From positions 3,410,001-3,474,000 of the forward strand of contig JAHWDD010000001.1 in assembly GCA_023897205.1 (NCBI GenBank): 64,000 nt of DNA, in the 5' to 3' direction. Position numbers and translations under genes: made by a program. A model generated the notes under the pieces. It saw only the letters and a list, made by a program, of their open reading frames with translations. It did not search any database and had not been told where the DNA came from. Below are positions 1 to 10,347 of this stretch, piece after piece; within the stretch, counting starts at the first letter, position 1, and the number at the start of each line of letters is the position of its first letter. Origin of the DNA: Exophiala sp. HKRS030 (taxonomy: Eukaryota; Ascomycota; Eurotiomycetes; Chaetothyriales; Herpotrichiellaceae).

Positions 1-101
1 CCACCACCACATATGATGTAGTCAAAGCTTTGCTGGACGAACTCGTCAACGGATACATGGGCAGTTTTCTGTGTACCGTTGACGCCATTGGTAGTGGCCA
101 T
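1..101 (-). CDS. GMC oxidoreductase, N-terminal fragment (cut by window edge)
   Basis: Reading leftwards from an ATG at 101, about 33 codons stay open to the window edge. The last visible residues are DYIICGGG, the start of the FAD-binding Rossmann motif of glucose-methanol-choline oxidoreductases, which normally lies close to the N-terminus. The preceding 25 or so residues are polar and rich in Thr, Asn, Gln and Val, with no signal peptide, so a cytosolic enzyme of the choline- or alcohol-dehydrogenase-like group is likely. The rest of the protein, including the catalytic His region, lies outside the window. The assignment rests on this short motif and its position, so substrate cannot be inferred. 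Confidence 0.6.
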   Translation of the reverse strand, partial: MATTNGVNGTQKTAHVSVDEFVQQSFDYIICGG

Positions 102-1337
102 TGTGGATGTATTTCCAAAGTTCTTAGACCAATTTGCAAGATCAGAATAGCCAGAAGTGGTGTAAGAAAAGTGAACCTCGGATAGGTGAAGTGGAAGTCG
201 AGGACACTTTATACTCTGTCAAGGTCAGTCCAGCTGAACGGGGGGCAAACTCTCGAGTTCCATGTCCACCGTATCACATAGAGGAATCCTGGCGAGAAAT
301 AGCCACGGTCCCCGATCGCGTGTGCCAAACCAGCAAATGGGGCAGACGTGTGACGAGCGATTAGGGATCCAGACCGAGGCCAGGCAGTGTAACGGAGGAG
401 GTGAACACGGACTGACAAGTCCCTGTTTGGCTTTGTTCCCTTGACAAGGCACCAAGACCCTGAAGTCCTTAAAGTTTAATCCTAAGATGAGGATGCGGGG
501 AAATCTGTGTCAAGATGTACGTGAGCGATCAGTAGGAGCAGAAAATGCCAAAAAAGGGCGCCTTTCTCTAGCCCGATAACTTCAGTGAACTCAGTCGGAG
601 TTTACAATGATTCTGTCTTTGCCATTTTTGGCATGGATCGTATTGTGAGTTCTTGACGAATACTATGGGCGTTGACAAGAAGATGACTGGACAGCATTGT
701 TGTATTTCACTTTTATGGACTGGGTCGAAGCTTGTATCTCGTATGTTTCGACAGGCATGATCTGCTCACCTGAAATGTTTGTGGAGTCAGGAGGATTCCG
801 ACAAGAGTCAGCACGAAGGAACACCTTCAGCACGTTGTGTGTTACCATCCCACGGATCTGTCTCAGTTAGGCAAAAACGGCCCAAAATGGCCAAGATGAA
901 GTCAGCGGCCGACGGGTCCGACTCTTTGCCATTTGGCTCACGGCCTGGAAATGAGGACATCTTCAGTAGTAGTGCCTTAGTCGGCGAGCGGGTACCAGTG
1001 AGTGCGGGGAGAAAGAGGACCGTGAACTCTCTGTAGGACCGCGGAGGACCTTGGAGCTGTCCATTCCTTAGTGGCAACTTTAGAGTGAGGACAATCGGGG
1101 ATGTTGGAGAACCCGAGGTCACATTGAAGTGCTTTGACAAAGGTGAACGAGAGAATATTTCTCAGCTCACAGGCAGGGGTAGATGTCACACAGCATGGTG
1201 TGTGAGCATGATCCAGGAATAGGGAGACTCGACATCGAGCAGATCAGACATAATCTCCTCTGTATAATGTCTCAATCGCGTCCAATATGATATGTGAGGT
1301 TGCCTCCCTGGATAACCTGCCAATAATGGACAGAATC
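102..1337. other. Intergenic stretch without a recognised gene
   Basis: Short overlapping reading frames on both strands look like chance: none shows a domain, and composition is ordinary. Part of it should hold the promoter of the leftward GMC oxidoreductase. I see no RNA gene or repeat here. Confidence 0.5.
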
Positions 1338-1879
1338 TACGGAGGTACATGGGATAATTTTCCCAAAATTGCGACCGTATAAGGTTATCACTATTCCTAA
1401 TCTAGTTTAGCCCCCGCAATCCTCAATACAGGCCCGAACACACCCGCCTACACCTAGTAGGTGATCAGGCGTAAGTAAGGGAATAAGGATCTCTAGGGAG
1501 GTCTACCCCTAAGGATACCTATAAGGGCACCGAAAAAAATTCTAGTTATAGAGGCTTTCTGATTAAAGGCTAGCCTATCTTAAGCCTATATCTTTACTTA
1601 TTTAGAGAGTTTTTATAGGGAGCTTATAGGGCCTCTCTAAGCGATACCTATAGTAGAGTTAAAGAGTAAAAAATAGAGGCCTATAATAGCCCCTATTAAC
1701 CTACTCTAAATAAAGGCTTTAGGTAAAGGCTTTAGGGCTTATCTTAGGCCTACGGAGCGGCGTGACAAAACGTGACGAAAGACTAGTCCTGAAATAGACT
1801 AATTCGTCTTTAAACTAGCTATATTAGGAATGGTATGCTAGTAGCGCTTTTTGGGAAAATTATCCCATGTAGCTCCGTA
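1338..1879. mobile_element. MITE-like, RIP-damaged DNA transposon relic with 31-bp terminal inverted repeats
   Basis: The left end (1338-1368) and the right end (1849-1879) are inverted copies matching at 30 of 31 positions. The repeat opens TACGGAG and contains ACATGGGATAATTTTCCC. The outermost TA on each side may be the target duplication, as in Tc1/mariner elements. Inside the ends, ATTCCTAAT followed by TAG is also repeated in inverted orientation (1393 onward and about 1822-1835), so the inverted repeat once reached further. The interior at 1501-1750 has about forty TA but only one CA and one TG dinucleotide, the signature of repeat-induced point mutation. No transposase frame survives. 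At 542 bp it is either a MITE or an internally deleted element. Confidence 0.8.
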
Positions 1880-2357
1880 CTCGTCAGAATACTTGGCACT
1901 CTTGGCACGCTTGGCAGCCTTGTCCTTGAGGCATGAGAGGTCAATGCACTTGATTCGTCAATCTATCGTTCAGCCTTGCGCCGGGCGGGACGAGGCCACC
2001 CGAGGCCACCACAGTTGGAGATTCCCAGATTCGTCAGTTTTGAGTTATACGCGTGCAGTACCTGTCATGTCTCGATGTCGAAATCGCTTCACAATCAGGC
2101 ATCAACAGGTTTGTGCTTCTCAATATGACAAGGCCCTTACGGAGAGAAGGAAAGCATCCTTCCTTACTCCTACCTTCCTATGTTCACCAAGACATTCTCA
2201 CTACCAAGCAACGTCAACCCAGCGGCTGTGATATCCGCAAGCTAAAATTGGATTTGAGTGACTACCCAATCGTTCGATTTGACGTTTTCTAGAATACATT
2301 ATAGAAGGACGTTTCGGGAAGCGCGGGAAACTCTCCCGACAAGACGATTGTCTCAAC

Positions 2358-3470
2358 ATGGGCGTTGAGTCACCCAGTGCCTTGCCTCCGCATCTGCAGC
2401 CTGATCATGAACTTCACGTTATTGTTTCCATCCTTTCTGGGCGGCACAAGGCGCAGGAATACTATGACGAGACGTTAAAGCCATGGCTTGACGCGCATCA
2501 ACTGCGGTATATTACTCACACGACCAAGTCGGCTCAAACCATCATTGAGTTGAGCCGGTCTTTGATCATTCCGAATGCCAAAAAGGGTGTTAAACAGACT
2601 ATCATCTTGTTATCAGGCGACGGAGGGATAGTCGACATTGTGAATACTTTGACGACAGACCTAATCCGCAAGAGAGATGGCGTCCCAACTCCTTCAGTTT
2701 TCACAAGACCTGTCATCGCCTTGGTACCTATGGGAACAGCAAATGCACTTGCATGGAGCTCAAAAGTGGCTCAGGATCCCCTTGGGATTCTGTTGAAAGG
2801 CAGTCCCAAACCTTTGCCATCCTTTCAAGTCACCGTCAGTCCTGGGTCCCGATTAGTGGCCAACGAAGGAAAGGACCGAGAAGTCCTGACAGAGGCCGAA
2901 GACGAAGACAACATTGTTTTTGGAGCGGTGGTGGCAAGCTGGGGCTTGCATGCCAGTCTCGTAGCCATGAGTGACACCTCGGAATATCGGAAGCATGGCT
3001 TGGAGAGATTCAGGATGGCAGCAGAAGAACTATCCAAGGACCTCCACACGTACAGAGGCAAGATCAAGTGGAGGAAAGAGGGCGGCGAATGGGTAGAAAT
3101 CCCGGGATCGGAACATTCTTACATCCTGTCGATCATGGTTTCGAACCTGGAAGAGCGTTTCCGCATCTCTCCACATACAAAACCTTTGGACGGCTCACTG
3201 CGTCTGCTTCATATTGGTCCGGAACCGGTAAGTGTGATAATGCGTATCTTGGGATCCGCCTATCAAGCTGGGGCACATATCACGGACGAGAAACTCACAT
3301 ATCGGGAAATTGAGAGCATGCGGATTGACTTTGAGGAAGAGGAAGAACTGTGGAGGATGATCTGTATCGACGGAAAAATCATTGCGGTGGACAAAGGAGG
3401 GTGGATGGAAGTCAAGAGATTACCTGGAAATGGGATTGATGGAGGAAGGGTGGTTGAACTTGTTTCTTGA
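2358..3470 (+). CDS. Diacylglycerol/sphingosine kinase-like catalytic domain protein
   Basis: This is a single open frame of 370 residues. Near residue 87 it has SGDGGIVDIVN, a variant of the GGDGT nucleotide-binding loop of the DAGK catalytic domain, followed near residue 125 by PMGTANALAW, the P-x-GTxNxLA motif of the same fold. A C-terminal ICIDGKI segment resembles the last strand of the domain. Known family members phosphorylate diacylglycerol, sphingoid bases or ceramide with ATP. The G-to-S change in the glycine loop and the reduced length mean that catalysis and substrate are uncertain. There is no signal peptide or membrane segment. The start at 2358 is the first ATG of the frame and lies shortly before the conserved domain. 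Confidence 0.75.
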   Translation: MGVESPSALPPHLQPDHELHVIVSILSGRHKAQEYYDETLKPWLDAHQLRYITHTTKSAQTIIELSRSLIIPNAKKGVKQTIILLSGDGGIVDIVNTLTTDLIRKRDGVPTPSVFTRPVIALVPMGTANALAWSSKVAQDPLGILLKGSPKPLPSFQVTVSPGSRLVANEGKDREVLTEAEDEDNIVFGAVVASWGLHASLVAMSDTSEYRKHGLERFRMAAEELSKDLHTYRGKIKWRKEGGEWVEIPGSEHSYILSIMVSNLEERFRISPHTKPLDGSLRLLHIGPEPVSVIMRILGSAYQAGAHITDEKLTYREIESMRIDFEEEEELWRMICIDGKIIAVDKGGWMEVKRLPGNGIDGGRVVELVS

Positions 3471-4641
3471 CATTTGGAGCTGGGCTGGTGACCAGCGAAG
3501 ACAAGAGAAGATCTGAAACAACAAGGTTTGAGTGAGGGATAGAGAATTAGAATAGACGATTGTGATTGATGTTGACATGAAACCGACTGCCCAAATCAGG
3601 TGACAGCGGACTGCAGTCAAGAGTAGAGCTTTCGTGCTGTTGCACTACGGAGTTGGGTGGTTTGCACGCCCGGGGTACCTATTTGGTCTGTCTATATCAG
3701 CCCTGAAAGTTAGAATCAGCTGTTTTTCTTTCCTGGACGGTACATGACAGCGAAAGCACCACTTAAGCACCACTTAGGCACCACTTAGGTCCCACTCGCC
3801 ACTAGTCACTTAGCTTTACAGGCGCTTGGGGGCCAAACGGTCTGCACCCAATTTTAGGCACACCCAGACCTGAGGCGTCAGAACTTGGAAACATGGCTAC
3901 TAAATGGATAGCTACTGGCTAGTGGCCGTTGCTAACTTATAAATTATTAGTCAGACATTCTTATTGTGGGACTTTGCCCAGTGAGGTGGTCGTGGGTGGT
4001 CCACGGGGTCCGCGGGTGGTTAGTAACTTAGTGGTCCCGCATCTACTACGTCTGCTAGCATTTAACTAACCACTCCCTACGATTGGCGTCTCCCACTTCT
4101 GTCATGCCATTCCTCAGGCATGAATTGAACGTCTGACCGATGATGTCGTTCTGGCTGACGCTAACCACCTTAGCTCGGAACTATACTACTTAGTACTGAC
4201 GGGGAACAATTCAGCTTTCATGCTCATCCCGCCAACCTCCATCTTACCATTTACCCAAGAAGAACAGTATTGTTCTCTGTAGCGAAAGTCAACCAAACAC
4301 ATTTCTACTTCTACAGGCCATCGAAGCCTAGACATACTCGGACACATTCGTATACCTAGCCTTTCTCATTCACTACGAGCCAAAAACTCCACCACCTGAG
4401 AATCATCCTTTGGCCTAAAGTTCTCAGTCTACGCACAGACTCACGCTCTCGGCATCCGGCCATGCGAACCTAGACTCCAATGCGCCGCAGTCTCAGCTGA
4501 GAAGTCAATCACCAAGTTACAATAGAGACATAATATCTGCGAGGCCTCTGCTTCTCACCAAGGACATTATTCCTTCCCTAAATCTCGCCCATTGCCGACA
4601 AGCTCAGATTCTCCGCGCCGTATAAAGTCACAACCGCAACG
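3471..4641. other. Intergenic stretch without a recognised gene
   Basis: No convincing coding frame. It holds a short tandem repeat (3756-3788), one TACGGAGT word at 3646 and, towards its right end, a pyrimidine-rich promoter-like stretch before the next gene. Confidence 0.5.
3756..3788. repeat. Three 11-bp tandem copies of GCACCACTTAR
   Basis: Three consecutive copies read GCACCACTTAA, GCACCACTTAG and GCACCACTTAG. The array is non-coding and no function is apparent. Confidence 0.85.
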
Positions 4642-5470
4642 ATGCGCGGCTGGGGTAAGTCTTCCCTTTCTCTTCTTCCACCAAGCTCGAATCGAGTCGA
4701 CGTCCATACTAACCGGCCACTCCGCTCGAACTAGGCTTATTCTTCTTCCTTCTCTTCCTGCTCGTCATCTTCGCCGTCATCGGCTGGGTCGCATACGGCC
4801 AAATCACCGCGCGCCGTGAAGGTCAGACTGCACCATCTCTAAAATCATGGAAAACATATGTCCCCTTCCTCAAGGCGCAAGGATCGTCAAATTATCCCGC
4901 TCCACGATCGGCCAACCCCATCGAGTGGATTCGTGAGCAGTTTGCCAAATTGAGCAACAGGCGCACTGCAAGAGGTGCATACGAAGAGACCGGCGGGAAC
5001 GACGGCAATACCGGCTCTGCCGGGTTGATGGGTTCTGGCGGCGTAGCCGGTGGACGGACAGGAAGGAGACTGGAGGACGATGCATGGGACACCAGAGTTG
5101 GAAACGAAGATCCATATGGTGATCGCGGTGGTTACGCCGGGTATGAAGAGCAAGAGCTAGGCCTGGCACCGACCCAGGACTGCACAATGAGCCATATGGT
5201 GGAAGCCGAAGTGGTGGCGGTGGCGGTGGTGGCGCCGGAGATTATCTGGCTTCCGGTGGATACAACGACAGGGGTCGGCCTACCTCAAGAGGAGGACTGG
5301 ATCCGTTCGGCGACCAGAATGAAGCTCCCAGTCTGAGAAGCATCAGCCCTCGACCGCACGAAGGCGCCGGCCACTCCAAGGGAAATCAGAGCCTGGACAC
5401 AAATGATAGTGGTGATGGAAATACCAGTCCCATCAGCACCCGGAAAAGTGTTTTCAGAGAAGGCATTTAA
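4642..5470 (+). CDS. Single-pass membrane protein of unknown function (frame broken near 5174)
   Basis: Exon 1 (4642-4654) encodes MRGW. The intron 4655-4734 has GTAAGT, a CTAAC branch site and TAG. Exon 2 begins with a strongly hydrophobic segment (FFFLLFLLVIFAVIGWVAY), followed by a basic, then glycine- and charge-rich tail. This matches the layout of small conserved fungal membrane proteins whose function I do not know; the N-terminal segment should anchor it with a cytosolic tail. At the CCC run 5173-5175 the frame breaks. The sensible continuation (GLHNEPYGG, glycine run, LDPFGDQNEAPSLRS, stop at 5468-5470) is in the frame reached by adding one base. The uncorrected frame instead ends at 5336 with an implausible Val/Ala tail. 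Confidence 0.65.
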
Positions 5471-6617
5471 TCGAGACGATGGGATGTGATCACGGAAGGA
5501 GGAAAGATGGAGGATGAAACCGGAACGAGACGAAATATTCCACCGCATGGTTATGGAGATATTGAGCTTTGAATATGTCGATATTGTCATATATCCAGGC
5601 CATATCCGCCTCACCAGGATCTTCATGTGAGAAAAGGAAAGTAATACGAAATCATGTATGAACAAAAGCACTTGGGACGGAAGCAAAAGGACGAATGGAG
5701 ATCTGTTATGGGAGATGAAACCTGACAACCTACAAGCATGTGGACGTGTGTATATTTTGACCATTGACTTGTGGTCTCAAACTGTCACCATCGAACTGTC
5801 ACACTCGAATGTTCGCTGCTGCGGTAAAACCAAAATGCCAGAACCAGTCCAGAATACGATTTCCCTGCCTTTTTCTCTCTCTTTCTCCCTACTCCACAGC
5901 GGTATCGCCCTTCCTAGGTCGTGTCCTGGACGACAGCAACGGTGCTGGATCGGAAATCGAAACCGAAATCGAAATCGAAACGGAACTCTGGCTATGGGGA
6001 GCTAAAGGGGCGAGATGAAAAGGCATCGAGATTTCTTTCGACAGGTCCGGGTCCGGGTCCGGGTCTGGGTTTTGGTTCGGTTTAGTCTGGTCTGGTCTGG
6101 TCTGGCCCTTTTTGTCACGGGAATGCAAAATGCAATGTTTGGAAACACAGAATATTATGCTATGACTGCAGGAAATGAACATTTGAATTTCTTGATGTTA
6201 TCTCCCTCTTTGTGCTTTCCGTTTTCGTTTTATTTTCGTTTTATTTTCGTTTCGCTCGCTCGCTCGCTCGCTCGCGTCGCCTCGGTTTTCTGCAGAGCAG
6301 TTGCGAGGATTCTTCTTGCTTTGCAGTGAACTTGACAGAGGCATGGGGCAGGGCCAAGGCTGGCTGGGTATTAATTAACAGGGTGCAAGTGACGATGATT
6401 ATGATTGACCCTGGGCGTGGAGTTCAAGTATTCCGTCTTGAGACCATTGTATTATAGTCTCGGTATTGGAGCTCAAGGGATTTAAAAGAATGCCTCAGGC
6501 AGCGTGGTCCATTCTCTTGCATGTCTTCGTTCATGTACAAGGTTAGATCTAATATGCTTCTATAGATTCTGGCTCTTGTCGTATGATATCATATCTTAGC
6601 AAGTCGGGTTGTTCTAT
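5471..6617. other. Intergenic stretch with simple repeats
   Basis: This is the gap between convergent genes. It contains CGAAAT/CGAAAC-type repeats (about 5950-5985), GGTCCG units (6044-6070), TCTGG units (6085-6106) and a TTTTCG/GCTC tract (6222-6276). Open frames over these repeats are low complexity and I do not regard them as genes. Confidence 0.6.
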
Positions 6618-7651
6618 TCACAAAACCACAACTTTGGGTTTGTTCAACAGCTTTTCCGTCGTCTGATAGGTCAAGGCTCCATTGACCATGTACCCTCCCT
6701 GTCTGGCACCTCCCCACAGCCTTGTCCATAACAATCCCCGGAAATCTGCCACCACAGACTTGGAGGCCAAAATCCATAAGGGGATGTCAAGCAATTCTGA
6801 GAGCGGGAAACGATGACTCTCGACGGTGGCGGCGGGTTTATTGTACGCCTTTGCGAGAAACTCTTCGTATAATTTCTGGCCCTCGTCCCACCATACGGCT
6901 TCTTTCCCATGGCCTGAATGTACATGACCGAAGGCTTGCAAGGTGGGTTTGACACGCCAGACTTCTTTCAGCTCGAACTCATCACCCATGCCGCCGTTTT
7001 GAGCCAGGTCAAGATGCCATTTGGGCGGGTTGTGGGTGACTAGAACATCGACATCATCGGGAATCGTGTTAGACCAAGCGTCTTGCCCACGCGGGTACTG
7101 GAACGCGTGTTCTTTACCGCCGACTTTGGGGATTTGAGGGGCACCGTAGACCTTTAGCGAGCGACCATCAGGGAATTCGAGGTTGACGGATGAGTGTTGA
7201 AGATAGTGAATCTTGCCCCAATCGAGTTGTCGTTTGGAGTAACGTGTGTCGTGGGGGCTGCGGCTTCGTTCGTCAAAATAGCTATCGTGGTTGCCGGCGA
7301 TGACCACAATATGGCGGAAGCCATCAGATGAGCCCGGCCAAGGCTTTTGCAAAGTTTTCAGCCAGTCGATGGTTTGTTGGATCGAGGCCAAAGACCCTGT
7401 ATTGGTCAGGTCTCCGGAGTGGATGAGGAGATCTCCTTTGGGGATGATGTAGCGAGGGACTTTGGAGTGGCTGTCGGATAGACAGACAACGCGTATTGGG
7501 ATTTTGTTCTTCGGGGAACATAAGGAGCTCCTCGCAGATAAAGTGACAGGTAGTGGATGAAGGTAATGAGGGTGGTCAGAGGGTGATATATTAGGGTGAA
7601 GAGGAAGGTTGGCGGTGCGAAGGGCGAGTCTGGTGGTGAGATAAGAGGCAT
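6618..7651 (-). CDS. Calcineurin-like metallophosphoesterase (frame broken near 7514)
   Basis: The main frame (6618 to about 7512) carries the metallophosphoesterase motifs in order: LSDSH (D-x-H), GDLTNTG, GNHD, THNPP and GHVHSGHG, which provide the two-metal active site. The N-terminal part is in another frame starting at ATG 7651: MPLISPP, then a hydrophobic segment and LYLRGAPYVP. Family members typically have this hydrophobic lead directly before the first strand (here KIPIRVVCLSDSH). The two parts join cleanly if one base is missing from the GGGG at 7513-7516 (CCCC on the coding strand); no plausible intron bridges them. The native substrate cannot be told. The likely location is membrane-attached, by the N-terminal segment. 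Confidence 0.8.
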
Positions 7652-10347
7652 GATTGCGCAGTCTCTTGGGGATCAGAGGTATTGACGATGACTATCTGCA
7701 TGAATTGAACCTGTTTTCTAGTCTCATGTTGATGGTGGAAGCTGGCTGTTGAGGGTTTGGTGTTTTGGTGTTTGGTGTTTGAACTGAAGTGTGAGGATAC
7801 TTGAAAGAAACCAAAAAAATGTGGAGCACCGTGATCAGGAAGTTTTTAAGGTTATTTTACTGCAGCCCGTGGCAGCTCCTGTACCAATGAAATTGAACCT
7901 CTCCGTCCACCAATAGAGGAATTCGCTTAGATGAGTCGTGTTGCCCTCGTATCAGATTGTTTTATATAGGTAGTTAGTTATCATTATCTGCAGTGTGGTG
8001 TCTAAGCCTTGAACGACAGCTTTTGGGATCGACATGGGATGAAAGAGCGTAAGCTTCTTGGGCAATTTGCCTGGGGGAGTGGGAGTGGTTCTTAGTGGGG
8101 TTTGGGCATGCCTGGAGCGTAGAGGAGAGGCCTAAGGAGCCCAGTGTGAGGGGCTTAGGCTCAGCATGGCCCTAAGGAACCCCTCGTGCCCCTCCCGTGC
8201 CCTCCCTCCTATTCCAAAGCCCGAACTGGGACCGGAAGATGTACGGAGCACAGTGGCGTCATCAATGTCCTGTTCTTGCTTTAAGGCCCACCTAAATCCA
8301 TAGGTACTCCATAGTGGGCTGTGGTGGTGCCCGGCGGTGGCTCGATCGGATGTGCTTAACCAAAGTATCTACTTAGTGGGGGGCACTAATGACACCTAGT
8401 GATCTTATGTCGGCCAATGGATCGAGAATCGAGATTGATTGAACTTAGGCATCTCAGCCTTGGACTTTAGGTGGCATTGTAGCCAAAGATTCTCTGTTCT
8501 TAACTGCTGCTTCACTTGATTTGGGTACTTGGTAATTACAGGTACCCCCACTGCTCGGTAGCAGACGAGCTTGAAAGTACTACGGAGTAGGTACTAAGTC
8601 ATGGAAACTAACTACCTAGTAGCTAACTAAATAATAGTTGGCAATAACTCGGTATCAATAATATTAAACTGAACAATGATTCATCTTTCATCTCCAAAAC
8701 TCCTCTTTGGTTTGGTGCCCGTCTTTGATTATCACATTCTGCTTCATCTTCTATCCACTTACATTCGTCCTTTCAACCTCCCGTCTTCTCCAATTCCTTC
8801 ATAGTTTGGCCTTGATTCCCACGTTCCCGGCTGGCTGCTCAAGTCGAGTTACCACGAGTTACTAACACAAACTCCATCCCTTTCCTTGACCACGTAGAGT
8901 ACCTTAGTTAGATTCAGCTCCCTGGTGTCATTTTTGGGTTTGATCGATAAATCCATATTCCTTCTACCCTTGTGCCCTTCATCCCTTCCAGCTTGGTTCA
9001 TGTCCTTTGCTCTTCTGTTAAACCGGGTCTTTCCCATGTCGCTCCAGCCTCCATATCATCTTTCATCTCTTGTTTCCATCTCGTCGCCTCACCATCGTCT
9101 GCCAACACCACCACCACCGCTACCAATAACAACAACCTAACGAGTACATGCCTGATTGCCTTACCTCTCTTCAACTTCGAGTTCAATCTCCTCTACACAA
9201 TACACCACACATCGCACACCGCTTCAATTGGCATCACTAAATCCTCTTCCTCCCTGCCACCTCCCTCAACAGCTTCTCCTACCTGTATCGCCTCATTTCA
9301 TCCCACCTCACCTCTCAGGTCCCATGTCCTCCTGCTCTTGAGTCTTGGGTCCTGAGTCTTGAGTCTTCTCGCAGATTTAGCCGCCAACCCTATCACTGGT
9401 ACGATACCTTGAACAAGTGTCCCACGAATCAGACTTGTCCGTCTGCTCCACGCTCCGCCCACCTAGACCTTGACAGAGATACCACCTCATTTACGACGAT
9501 TTAGTTGCCCAACTTGACGCCAGCCGACGACCCATCTCAGCCGCCAGCAACACATGAACAAGTACTCAGAGCCTGGGAAATCAGATCGATCCGTCTTTCT
9601 CGCTCACTCGCTCTCAGTTGGAGGATAAGCCATCAATATATCATACAGTAGATCTCAGGCTCATCGCACTACCACGACTTAGCCCGTCTCGCCATCTCGC
9701 CGTCTGACATCCGAGCCGAGTCCATCCACTCAGACACCCAATTCTGCCCTCCAAGTCCTGCATTATCCTAGATTCCCTGCTCGTTAGGTCCACCTCTTCC
9801 ACCACTCGCGGCTCGCTCCTCAACCAACCCGCCACGCGCACTTTCTCACCCAAGCAATTACACCCACTAACCAACGCTGGACCACCGAGCAACCAGCTAA
9901 CCTACTCCCGCCCACGACGCCCACCACGTTCATCACACCCATCCCCTCCCACCACACCACGCCTTAGTGGGCTTGACAATCAATCGTTACTCGTACCATC
10001 CTTGGGTTCTTGGATGCCCTGCCACTATCCTTCCACGCCTTCTCGCCTGGTACCTAACGAACCCCCTACGACCATCCCTGGGCCCTCACCACCATCCCCC
10101 GTTGCCCTTGCTGGTGCCCTCAGAATTGCAATCGCACCTGCAGATCACATCCAGCCTAGGCCTGCTCGACTGCGGTCCAGCTGCGACCTGCGCCTGACCG
10201 ACAAAGGTCCTCCAAACTTGTTAATCATAGTAAACTTCCTCCACAACAACTTTCACAATTCCTCCCAGACCCGAAGCTGGCCCTGCAAAGGGACCAGTTC
10301 ATATCAAATCTCCCACCTTGTTGGCCACCAACGCCGCCGCCTTCGCC
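7652..10347. other. Long intergenic region and SRPK leader
   Basis: It contains no recognised gene. TACGGAG occurs at 8242 and TACGGAGTA at 8581. From about 8690 to 10347 the plus strand is very rich in C and T (TTCATC, CCACC, CTCTCC), as in fungal promoters and long 5' leaders, and probably belongs to the SRPK gene. Open frames in it are Ser/Thr/Pro-rich by-products of that composition. Confidence 0.5.

Noticed and set aside
4108..4180. tRNA-like sequence on the minus strand (GGTGGTTAGCGTC and GTTCAATTC at roughly the right spacing)
   Set aside because: The T stem and anticodon stem do not pair; at best a degraded tRNA fragment.
5940..6280. CRISPR-like or regulatory repeat array
   Set aside because: These are short simple repeats without spacers, in a fungal genome.
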